Below, piece after piece: positions 1 to 7,679 of a DNA stretch of 64,000 bases. This DNA is from Halostagnicola kamekurae (GTDB taxonomy: Archaea > Halobacteriota > Halobacteria > Halobacteriales > Natrialbaceae): assembly GCF_900116205.1 (NCBI RefSeq), contig NZ_FOZS01000003.1, forward strand, positions 372,001 through 436,000, written 5' to 3'. The first letter of the stretch is position 1. Each line of letters opens with the position of its first letter. Under the pieces are notes generated by a model. The model had not been told where the DNA came from. It saw nothing but the letters and a program-made list of their open reading frames with translations, and searched no databases. Position numbers and translations under genes: made by a program.

Positions 1-35
1 AGCTGTACTGACTATACCGATTGGTATACGAACAA

Positions 36-62
36 CGCCGCCTAAACGCGGAGGTTGAACCG
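36..62. repeat. possible solo end of an IS200/IS605 element
   Basis: A short CCGC/GCGG stem followed by GAGGTTGAAC resembles the right-end hairpins of the degenerate IS200/IS605 elements seen elsewhere in this window. No transposase or TnpB gene accompanies it, so this is only a resemblance. Confidence 0.25.
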
Positions 63-369
63 TTACGGAGAAGCCACCTTGCGGATACTCCTCCTAACAA
101 TTACTTTGTATGATGATGGACGAGTACGGACTAGGATAGAGCATCTTCACTTGAATATATTATTTTATATTTAGTATATTTAATAAAATAATGAAATCCC
201 CTTCTCTAACTATGAATGAATTCAGGCGGAAGCGACTACGTGGATCGGTTCTGTACGTTTAACTCGGGGCGTGCTGTAGACAGCGTCAACGGCTGATACT
301 GCCGATAACAGATTTCCTGTCGTGTACCGACCCGTTGGAGGAGTTTCAGTACTTCACAAAGCCGGTTAG
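63..369. other. non-coding stretch with a very AT-rich core
   Basis: No coding frame is convincing. Positions about 150-195 are almost pure A/T with TATA-like runs. The part from about 260 onward reads like the leader of the transposase remnant that follows, so the IS end probably lies in here. Confidence 0.5.
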
Positions 370-864
370 TTAGAACGTCTGCTTGCTAATGGTGGGTCTA
401 GAACCAAGCAAGCAGACGGTGAGATCCACAAGGACCACCTTCTTAACTTTCTCGTCAACCGACTTGACGAGGAAGTTCTGCTCTCCTTAGACAATAACGC
501 TGAAATCACTGCTGAAGACATCTATGAGGTCCTCTACCATCTCCGGACGAAGTTCGAGCCGGAGCGGCTCGAACGAGTCACTAACACGCTCCTGCGAGAG
601 AATCTCGATGAACTGCTCCCGAGAAGGTGGAGGTCTGGGCAGACCCCCCACCTGCGGCCCTACTACGGTGATGAAGACGACACGAATGGACTCTTCCACT
701 CGGTCGCAAGGCGTGAAACCACTGCGTTCCACGTCTACACTACACTCTACGCGCGTGTGAAGAACAAACGCTACACGCTGGCGGTACGCCGTCTCGAAGA
801 CGGCGATACCGCCAGCAGTGTCCTCGCTGAGTTCCCCAGTATCCTCGACGGCCTTGACACCTAG
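370..864 (+). pseudogene. transposase remnant (ISH8/IS4-like N-terminal half)
   Basis: A single frame is open from just after a stop at 367-369 to the stop at 862-864. It has no usable start codon in frame. It contains HKDHLLNFLVNRLDEE, ENLDELLP and RYTLAVRRLEDGDTASSVL, which I recognise from haloarchaeal IS transposases of the ISH8 type. An ATG at 389 lies in another frame and would give the expected start MVGLEPSKQ, so a frameshift near 405-415 separates start and body. The C-terminal half is missing: the sequence runs directly into an IS1595-type remnant on the other strand near 920. Family assignment is from memory of similar proteins; the decay itself is directly visible. Confidence 0.7.
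376..418. repeat. perfect 12-bp inverted repeat
   Basis: CGTCTGCTTGCT (376-387) is perfectly repeated in inverse at 407-418 with a 19-nt loop. It sits across the start of the transposase remnant and encloses the ATG at 389, so it could fold over the translation start and limit transposase expression. That role is inference. Confidence 0.6.
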
Positions 865-1391
865 TACGTGAGAGAAGTTTTGGAGCTGGAGAGAGATAAT
901 CGATACACAGTGAGCGGTAGTCCTCCTCAAGTGGTTCGTACGCCCGAAAGCCGTCAGTATAGACGGTTAACGACTCCTGCTGGCGGTTGGCCAACAGGAA
1001 TCGAATCCGTGATTCAGTCGCGGCTTTCGCCGGGATCACGTGTCGTTCATCGATGCCACGATCTGCGAGAACAAACACAGGAGGTTTGTCCTCAGCGTAA
1101 TGTTCCACGTCCGCGCGTGGACAGGCCACGCGAGCGCGACGGTTGGTCGCGCTCGCGGCCCTTGAGCCCCACTTTCACGTAGAATCCGTCGATCTCAATC
1201 GGATCTTTGAGGTGTAGCCGAGGCGCGTCCAGCGTTCGGAGAAAGCGCTGGACACGCCGGTAGATCTCTTGTAGGAAACGTCGATATCCACGCCTAACTG
1301 CCTGATACTCGTGTTGAAGCGGATGTAGGTGTAGACGGCGAGAAACGACTTTCTGAGCGCCATCGCTGAGTGTTCGAAGACGGTGCCGGTC

Positions 1392-2328
1392 GGTTCTATT
1401 GAATCCACCGACGGCGTCGAGGTAAGTCGTCAGAATGATTGAATTGAAGCGGAAGAGGAACCTTTGTGCGGAAGACTCTCTTCCGCTTCGTCAAACAGGC
1501 TATGTCGATCGCACGAAAACTTACTGATGCAGCGCTGATAGAGATCAGCCATCCTGCCGGCAACGAAGTTGCCGGCTGGAAGCACGCTGTCTTGCATTTT
1601 CCCCGGCTGCACATGGAAGCGACACTCGAAGAAGTCCTCGATTGGACCGAAGAGATGGAGCAGGTACGAGCCGCGCTCGCTCTCGAGCGCGGCGAGCTCC
1701 CCGGCCCATCCGCGCTCTGCAAGTCGTTTGATCGAGCACCGATGCAGATCTAGCGAGAGCTGCTCCGACTCTCGTCGGAGCTGCTCGACCACTCCAGTCA
1801 CGCTGCTATCGATGCCACGTACTTTGACCGTCGACCGGCATCAACCCACTACCTCAAGCGCTGTGGCCGAGACGTATGGACGATACAAGCGACATGCCTC
1901 GTCGATACCGCGCAGGGCGCGGTTATCGACGTCCACTGCAGCACGAAGTGGCCGAACGGAACCAACATCGGGCCGCAGGTCGCCCGGCGCAACGCCGGCG
2001 ACCTGCTCAGCCTCGCCGCCGACAAAGGTATAACGACATGAGCTTCCGCGAAGAACTCCGTTCCGAAGGCGTAAAACCACTGATCAAACATCGCGTCTCC
2101 GCATTCTACGATCACGCGCATAACGCGCGGATTGAGGATGAACGCTACAACCAGCGCTCGATCTGTGAAACCGCGAACTCGGTGATCAAGCGCTCGTACG
2201 GCTCCCCTGTCCGAGCGCGTTCCATGGTACCGCCAGTTCCGTGAAATCACTCTCGCAGCCGCGGTCTATAACGTCGAACAAGTCGTCAAGCAATGAATCT
2301 CGTCGCCCTCTGCGGATTCAATAGAGCC
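1392..2328 (+). mobile_element. IS5-family (ISH1-like) element with intact inverted repeats, inserted in the IS1595 transposase
   Basis: The left end (1392-1421) begins GGTTCTATTGAATCC and the right end (2299-2328) is its inverted copy, matching at most of 30 positions. GTGCCGG occurs directly outside both ends (1383-1389 and 2329-2335), so an 8-9 bp target duplication is likely. Joining the flanks restores the reading of the IS1595 transposase, confirming the insertion. The single internal gene (1466-2296) is broken. Confidence 0.85.
1466..2296 (+). pseudogene. IS5-family transposase, one nonsense codon and two frameshifts
   Basis: The protein begins MRKTLFRFVKQAMSIARKLT and keeps family motifs such as SALCKSFDRAP, HAAIDATYFDRR, VDVHCSTKWPNGT-like text and DHAHNARI. 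TAG at 1751-1753 replaces the Trp codon of the DRAPMQIW motif. A missing base near 2032 shifts the frame within DKGY, and an extra base near 2225 shifts it again before QFREITLAAAVYNVEQ and the stop. Everything else aligns end to end with intact haloarchaeal homologues as I remember them. The element is therefore recently dead and could move only if a related transposase acts in trans. Confidence 0.85.
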
Positions 2329-2686
2329 GTGCCGGCTGATCGTAAACGTGCGGTCGCAATCCTTACACAGATACCACTGAAACACTCGATAGCTGCCGTA
2401 CCGAATCACAGATTCGCCACGGAAGCGCGGGCAATAGGCGCGACGCTTCGAGACGAACGTCTTGATTGGGAACATCGTTCGTCGGGTGACGTGATCGCGT
2501 CACCCTTGCCTGCTGTGACTTTTGACTACTGCTGGAACTGACCAACAACCCTCTACCCAAGAGCGTATATACTAAGCACGATTAACGATAACGTGTAGCA
2601 CAATAGATGACGCAAAGCAAAATACACTCAGCTATTCACAATAGTGCACTTGGGTCTTGCTCGGTAAGTCAGCGGGGAGCAGAAGA

Positions 2687-3466
2687 ATGACGGTTAAATA
2701 CGATTTTACCGGTCAAACCGCAGTTGTGACTGGAGCAGCAGGGGGAATTGGCCGAGGAATCGCAGAACTGTTCGGTGAATGTGGGGCTTCCGTTGTGCTT
2801 GCCGATATCCAAGAGGAAAAGTTGCAAAAAACTATCAACGAACTCCGTGATAGAAATCACTCCGTATTGGGTGTGGAGTGCGATATTACTTCAGTGGAGG
2901 ATGTCCGATCCCTCGTTCAGGAGACGCTCGATTCGTTCGGATCAATCGATATCTTAGTGAATAACGCAGGGATTTCATCACCAGGCGGTCTCATGGATGT
3001 CGATTTGGAACGATGGGGGAACATTATCGGGGTGAATCTCACCGGGACGTTCAATTGTACCCGGGAGGTAGCGCCAGTGATGATTGAACAGGGTGGCGGA
3101 AATATAGTAAATATATCCTCGATGGCTGGTAGAAATATCAGTCATTTTGGTGGGCCGGATTATACAGCTTCAAAATGGGGGATAATCGGTCTCACAAAAC
3201 ATACTGCATGGGATCTGAGCGAGTATGGAGTTCGGGCTAACGCGGTTTGCCCAGGACCAACACTTACTCCACTATCTGAACGCACTGCAACGGAGGAAGA
3301 CCACCAAGAAGTGGAAGAGATGACCGCACTCGGTCGTTGGGGAACGCCTCAAGACCAGGCTAAGGCCGCCGCATTTTTGGTCTCAGATGCGGCATCCTTC
3401 ATTACTGGGACGGTACTCGAAGTCGATGGAGGGGCGAGTCTGTCGAGCCGAGAAAAAAACAGTTGA
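2687..3466 (+). CDS. short-chain dehydrogenase/reductase (SDR)
   Basis: A 259-residue classical SDR that should oxidise or reduce a hydroxyl/keto substrate with NAD(P). The cofactor motif TGAAGGIG lies at about residues 15-22, NNAG at 92-95, the catalytic Ser in NISSMAG near 144, and the YxxxK pair at Tyr159 and Lys163. It ends with the usual SDGAASFITG-type region and a GG-containing tail. The ATG at 2687 is preferred over an upstream TTG at 2657 because homology to Rossmann SDRs begins only here. Substrate unknown; the neighbouring ABC importer and the Zn-dehydrogenase, quinone-reductase and VOC genes further on suggest catabolism of a small organic compound. The gene is AT-richer than the usp/lut block downstream. 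Confidence 0.9.
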   Translation: MTVKYDFTGQTAVVTGAAGGIGRGIAELFGECGASVVLADIQEEKLQKTINELRDRNHSVLGVECDITSVEDVRSLVQETLDSFGSIDILVNNAGISSPGGLMDVDLERWGNIIGVNLTGTFNCTREVAPVMIEQGGGNIVNISSMAGRNISHFGGPDYTASKWGIIGLTKHTAWDLSEYGVRANAVCPGPTLTPLSERTATEEDHQEVEEMTALGRWGTPQDQAKAAAFLVSDAASFITGTVLEVDGGASLSSREKNS

Positions 3467-4179
3467 ATCCACCTGTCCTGAAGAGTTCCCTCTCACACTT
3501 CCGCAATCTGGAAGCTGGTCGACATCTACAGTCCACGATTCAGTACCACCCTTCCGATGTCTGACGTAGTTCGATTAGCGCTTGAGGGCAGTGTGTACGG
3601 CGCCTTTGAAAAGCCGATTAGGGAGAAAGACCGCGAATTCGCGGTGAAATATCGGAATGAGGAATTGAGTCCAACCAGGTACATTTGTATAACCTTCGGA
3701 CCCGCTACTTGCTTACGAAGATGACGCCTGGTCAAACTATTTTTGGATTCTTTGCCGAGAGTACGTCTTCAAGTCACCTCCCCTCGAACAAGCTTTTTCT
3801 TTGTCTTGTGTGATGGTGTTTCCAGCGTGGCTGATAATGAGTACAACAACGCCCCGGAGAATGAGATTGAGTTTACTAGGCAGACCTATTTCCAAAAAGA
3901 GTTCTGGGAGAGGGTGAAATCACCCACATGCTTTAACTGTGATCCTATGTTATTTGAATATCAACCAAAACCCATCATTAACAATCCAGTATATTTATAT
4001 GCCCTCATGTGAGTTTGAGTCATGGTGGCACTCGCCAGTGAACTTTCGTGAGAATCCAATTAGGAGATCAGAGCCGCTCGTTATATGATGGCTAAATAAC
4101 TGGTACCCGTAATGACTGTATCACTTGAAGAATGAACATTCGTGCAAAGCGCAAAAATTCAACAACAGGTTACACAAAC
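3467..4179. other. intergenic region, no convincing gene
   Basis: A 55-codon frame at 3557-3724 (+) starting MSDVVRLALEGS has coding-like composition and may be the head of a decayed gene, but no family is recognised. A longer frame at 3743-4012 lacks coding character. The segment 3960-4130 is AT-rich and probably carries the promoter of the ABC transporter operon. Confidence 0.4.
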
Positions 4180-4965
4180 ATGATAGAAGGCAAAGTCACG
4201 ATCTCAGGCCTCGAAAAAGTCTACGATACTGGTGACGAACGAACGAAAGCAATCGACGACCTCTCGCTTGAGGTCCCTAGCGGTGAATTTCTAAGCGTTG
4301 TCGGACCTAGTGGTTGCGGGAAGAGTACATTATTGTACCTTATCGCGGGGTTCCTTGACGAGAGTGACGGGACAATCGCTGTTGATGGTAATGCCATTAA
4401 TGGACCCGGGACGGACCGTGGCGTCGTCTTCCAGGACTATGCGTTATTCCCGTGGCGAACTGTGATGGGGAACGTCACGTACGGGCTCGAGCAAAAAGGG
4501 ATAGATAAAGAGGAACGACAGACAACCGCTCAGCGATTCATTAATATGATGGATCTTGACGGATTTGAGGATAAATACCCAAAAGAGCTCTCGGGCGGGA
4601 TGAAACAGCGTGTCTCGCTTGCTAGGACGTTAGCATACGACCCAAAAATCCTCTTAATGGACGAGCCATTTGGGGCGCTCGATCAGCCGCTCCGTGAATC
4701 GTTACAAGAGCATCTACTTGACATTTGGCGGGACGTCGAGAAAACTGTAATTTTCATCACGCACGACGTTGAGGAAGCTGTTTATCTCTCAGAGCAGGTT
4801 ATGGTTATGACTCGTCATCCCGGAACCAAAAAGGAGATCTTCGATATCGACCTTGATCGGTCCGAAAGCCGTGAAGATGTTATCCTCTCCGAGGAATATA
4901 CAGACATGAGAAAACAGGTATGGCAATCACTCCGTGAAGAAACCAACCCCAATACTGGAAACTAA
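4180..4965 (+). CDS. ABC importer ATPase, SsuB/TauB/NrtD type
   Basis: Energises uptake of a small anion or organic solute together with the two permeases that follow. It shows Walker A GPSGCGKST (about residues 42-50), Q-loop VFQDYALFPW, signature LSGGMKQR, Walker B ILLMDEPFGALD and the H-loop in FITHD. These match the nitrate/sulfonate/taurine/pyrimidine-precursor transporter subfamily. ATG at 4180 fits the family's N-terminus; an in-frame ATG at 4132 would add 16 residues. Two nucleotides separate it from the first permease. No substrate-binding protein gene lies nearby, so the substrate cannot be told. Confidence 0.9.
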   Translation: MIEGKVTISGLEKVYDTGDERTKAIDDLSLEVPSGEFLSVVGPSGCGKSTLLYLIAGFLDESDGTIAVDGNAINGPGTDRGVVFQDYALFPWRTVMGNVTYGLEQKGIDKEERQTTAQRFINMMDLDGFEDKYPKELSGGMKQRVSLARTLAYDPKILLMDEPFGALDQPLRESLQEHLLDIWRDVEKTVIFITHDVEEAVYLSEQVMVMTRHPGTKKEIFDIDLDRSESREDVILSEEYTDMRKQVWQSLREETNPNTGN

Positions 4966-4967
4966 CC

Positions 4968-5768
4968 ATGGCACACGCCACACTTCGAATTACGGAGTTA
5001 GGAAAGTCGCTCCCAGAACCTGTCCAGAAAACTGGCTGGTTCGTCTTTGAGTGGATACCAATCGCACTTGTCGCGGGATTTTGGGAGATAATAAGCGGGT
5101 CGTTTGTATCCAGCGAGATTCTACCCCCATTCTCAGAGGTGGTTCTGGCAACGTGGGAAATCATCGTAACTGGGCAGATACTGCCACATATCCAAGTTTC
5201 CCTCTTCCGGGTCACTGCTGGCCTCGGGATGAGTATCATAGTCGGTGTGCTACTCGGAATCGGTATGGCGAGGTTACAGAGTGTTGAGAACTTCTTCGAG
5301 GTGCCTCTGGCACTAATTTACCCTCTACCAAAGATCGCGCTTGTCCCCTTAGCGATTCTGTGGCTCGGAGTCGGGACAGCAACGTCCGTATTAATCGTAT
5401 TCTTAGCTTGCCTACTGCCAATCGTGTTGAACAGCTACAACGCTGCGCAAAACGTCGATCAGAATTTAATTTGGTCAGTACAAATGATGGGAATGGACTC
5501 TTGGAAGATTCCTCTAAAAGTCGTGGTTCCCGCTACAATCCCGAGCATCCTAACTGGAATTCGCCAAGCGATCCCAATTGCATTTATCTCACTAGTCGGC
5601 GCGGAGCTTGTCGCGTCAAATAGGGGAGTTGGATTCGAAATCCTCCGGCATGGACAGATAGGAAACTACACTTCGATGTTCGCCGTTATTGTTGTAATCT
5701 CTCTCATCGCATTCTTCTCGGTGCGTGTGTATGAGTGGGGCGAACGGAGGTTGGTACAATGGACATAA
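4968..5768 (+). CDS. ABC importer permease 1, SsuC/TauC type
   Basis: A 266-residue inner-membrane permease of the BPD_transp_1 family with about six hydrophobic spans, beginning after about 30 residues. The loop region near NVDQNLIWSVQMMG followed by KVVVPATIPSILTGIRQA is the EAA-type segment that contacts the ATPase. It starts two bases after the ATPase stop and its end overlaps the next permease by 10 nt, so the three genes form one operon. Paralogous to the downstream permease; a heterodimeric channel is likely. Confidence 0.88.
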   Translation: MAHATLRITELGKSLPEPVQKTGWFVFEWIPIALVAGFWEIISGSFVSSEILPPFSEVVLATWEIIVTGQILPHIQVSLFRVTAGLGMSIIVGVLLGIGMARLQSVENFFEVPLALIYPLPKIALVPLAILWLGVGTATSVLIVFLACLLPIVLNSYNAAQNVDQNLIWSVQMMGMDSWKIPLKVVVPATIPSILTGIRQAIPIAFISLVGAELVASNRGVGFEILRHGQIGNYTSMFAVIVVISLIAFFSVRVYEWGERRLVQWT

Positions 5769-6538
5769 TCAGTAGCGATTCCATTAGCCGGGCTAATGTC
5801 ATGGGCTTCGTAACGTCCATCTATTCGCTTGTACTCGTAATTGTGCTCTGGGAAATTATCGGGCAGTTCGGGTTAGTTTACTACTATTTCCTCCCTCCGA
5901 TCTCGGATATCTTCCTGGAGTTATATGAGTTAACGGCCTCCGGTGTTATGGTACACCATGCATATCTGACCGTCAGGCGAGCGGTTATTGGGTTAGTAAT
6001 TGCATGCACGCTAGGTGTTCTAGTTGGAGTATTAGCGGCTCGTGTTCGGGTTATGGCATGGTTCTGGAATCCGATCATTGAAATTGGATATCCCGTTCCG
6101 ATAATCGCGTTAATTCCAGTGTTCCTCTTCTGGTTTGGATCCGGTGACTTCTCGAAGATTGTGCTTGTGATTATTGGCTGTTTCTGGCCAGTTGCGATTA
6201 ACGCTCGTAACGCAACACGAGATATAGACAAGAACCTCATCTGGTCAGCACGAATGATGGGTACGTCCGACCGAGAACTAATCCGAAAAGTTGTCCTTCC
6301 AGCGGCAGCGCCCGGTATCATTTCCGGAATTCAGATTGCACTCCCGCTATCACTCATCATTACATTCGTCTTCGAGATGACAGCTGGAGGCGGCGGTCTG
6401 GGTTTCCTCGAAATATCCGGGGTCAGAGACTTCAACTCCGCTCAAACCTATGCGACACTCATCGTGATGATGGTTATTGGGTTTGCCTTTGACCGTGGGC
6501 TCGTGCTCACTCGCTCGCGAATCCTCCGGTGGACTTAA
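5759..6538 (+). CDS. ABC importer permease 2, SsuC/TauC type
   Basis: A 259-residue permease paralogous to the gene before it. The same EAA-type region is visible (DIDKNLIWSARMMG, then KVVLPAAAPGIISGIQIA). The ATG at 5759 overlaps the preceding stop by 10 nt, typical of translational coupling; a GTG at 5735 would add 8 residues inside the upstream gene. Two different permeases and one ATPase without a binding protein is an incomplete importer set. The binding protein may be encoded elsewhere. Confidence 0.88.
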   Translation: MDIISSDSISRANVMGFVTSIYSLVLVIVLWEIIGQFGLVYYYFLPPISDIFLELYELTASGVMVHHAYLTVRRAVIGLVIACTLGVLVGVLAARVRVMAWFWNPIIEIGYPVPIIALIPVFLFWFGSGDFSKIVLVIIGCFWPVAINARNATRDIDKNLIWSARMMGTSDRELIRKVVLPAAAPGIISGIQIALPLSLIITFVFEMTAGGGGLGFLEISGVRDFNSAQTYATLIVMMVIGFAFDRGLVLTRSRILRWT

Positions 6539-6642
6539 TCGACTTTCTTTTTAGTCAAATAGACGATGATTTAGTTAGTGGTTTTTGCCGCGGATTCACT
6601 TTCGGGCGTATTCTTTTGTACCTGTGATATAATACTCAAATT

Positions 6643-7134
6643 ATGACTATCGTCGCAGCAGTCGACGGGGAACAGATTCCTGACCGGGTCGCGGAAGTCG
6701 GCGCCGACCTCGCCGCGCAGTACGACGAGGAGCTGGTCGTCGTCCACGTGATGTCTCAGGACGCCTACGAGGAGCGCGCCGACAGCGGCTCCACCGCGAA
6801 CTTCGGCTTCCCGACCGCGTCCGGGACTGACTACGGCGGCACCGAAGGCGACTCCTACCCGGTCGACCAGGCGAACCGGGACGCCGCGGGCGTCGCCGAG
6901 GACGTCACCGAGCAGACGCTCGAGGACCTCCCGGCGGACGCCCGCTACGTCGGGCGCGTCGGCGAAACTGTCGACAAGGTGCTCGGCGTCGTGGACTCCG
7001 TTGACGACCCGACGTATCTCGTGGTCGGCGGCCGGAAGCGCACGCCCGTCGGGAAGGCGGTCTTCGGGAGCGCCACCCAGTCGTTCCTCCTCAACGCCGA
7101 GATTCCAGTCGTGACCGTCATGACCGAGGAGTGA
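6643..7134 (+). CDS. universal stress protein (UspA family)
   Basis: A 163-residue single-domain cytoplasmic Usp. It begins MTIVAAVDG and has the C-terminal nucleotide-binding signature GGRKRTPVGKAVFGSATQ followed by VPVVTVM-like text (IPVVTVM). Such proteins bind ATP and modulate stress responses. A TATA-like GATATAAT lies about 15-20 nt upstream of the ATG, so the message may be nearly leaderless. Its stop overlaps a frame running into the LutC-like gene, which begins 39 nt later, suggesting co-transcription. This is the start of a strikingly GC-rich block (to 9874) with AT-richer genes on both sides. Confidence 0.9.
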   Translation: MTIVAAVDGEQIPDRVAEVGADLAAQYDEELVVVHVMSQDAYEERADSGSTANFGFPTASGTDYGGTEGDSYPVDQANRDAAGVAEDVTEQTLEDLPADARYVGRVGETVDKVLGVVDSVDDPTYLVVGGRKRTPVGKAVFGSATQSFLLNAEIPVVTVMTEE

Positions 7135-7172
7135 CCGGTAGACATAAGCACGACGTGGGCCACGTACGGCAC

Positions 7173-7679
7173 ATGCGGATTGATACCACAGACCGGTTCG
7201 CGGACTCGCTGGACGCAGCCGACGTCTCGTGTACGCGCGTCGAGGCCGCGGGGTTCGCGGACGCGCTCGCCGATGTAGTCGAGCAACCGGCCGTCGGCGT
7301 CCCGCTGGGCATCGACGGAGTCTCGCTGGACGACACGGACGTGGAGACGACGCCGACTCCGCGCCACCTTCGAGAGGCCGAGACCGGCGTCACGCGCGTG
7401 TACGGCATCGTGAACCACGGGACCTTCGTGATTCAGGCCGACGAGGCGGGAGCGGAGCCGGTGAGCCTCTATCCCACTACGCACGTCGGCGTCGTCTGCG
7501 CCAGCGACCTCCACGAGGACGTCTGGGAGACGGCGTCGTGGCTCCACGGGGAGTTCGACGCTGGCCGGGATTCGGCGGTGCTCGCGACTGGCACCAGCGC
7601 CACGGCGGACATGGGCGAACTCGTCTCGGGCGTCCACGGCCCACAGAAGGTCCACGCGGTGGTGGTGACCGACCGATGA
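7173..7679 (+). CDS. lutC: LUD-domain protein, LutC-like
   Basis: A 168-residue LUD (lactate utilisation) domain protein. It contains HGTFVIQADEAG, LYPTTHVGVV and a glycine/alanine-rich end near ATGTSATADMGELV, as in LutC/YkgG proteins that help oxidise L-lactate to pyruvate. ATG at 7173 is chosen because the preceding residues do not fit the domain. The stop overlaps the ATG of the next gene (ATGA at 7676-7679), indicating coupling with the LutAB-like fusion. Confidence 0.85.
   Translation: MRIDTTDRFADSLDAADVSCTRVEAAGFADALADVVEQPAVGVPLGIDGVSLDDTDVETTPTPRHLREAETGVTRVYGIVNHGTFVIQADEAGAEPVSLYPTTHVGVVCASDLHEDVWETASWLHGEFDAGRDSAVLATGTSATADMGELVSGVHGPQKVHAVVVTDR

Larger units (their letters stand above)
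920..2475 (-). pseudogene. IS1595-family transposase, interrupted by an IS5-type element and frameshifted
   Basis: Read on the minus strand, the gene starts at about 2475 with a zinc-ribbon-like segment (YCPRF...YLCKDCDRTF). It is cut at 2329-2337 and resumes at 1391 with VFEHSAMALRKSFLAVYTYI and FNTSIRQ. It then continues through EDKPPVFVLADRG and VYTDGFRAYEPLEED, which are typical of haloarchaeal IS1595 (ISXO2-like DDE) transposases. Frameshifts lie near 1270 and near 1130. The end after EPLEED is lost where it abuts the ISH8-like remnant at about 920. The gene is inactive. A second remnant of the same family lies at 22293-22834. Confidence 0.75.

Noticed and set aside
3526-3735. A 69-codon minus-strand frame
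   Set aside because: It is the antisense of a better plus-strand frame (3557-3724) and lacks a start context.
3743-4012. An 89-codon frame upstream of the ABC importer
   Set aside because: Low coding character, no homology, and AT-rich non-coding composition.
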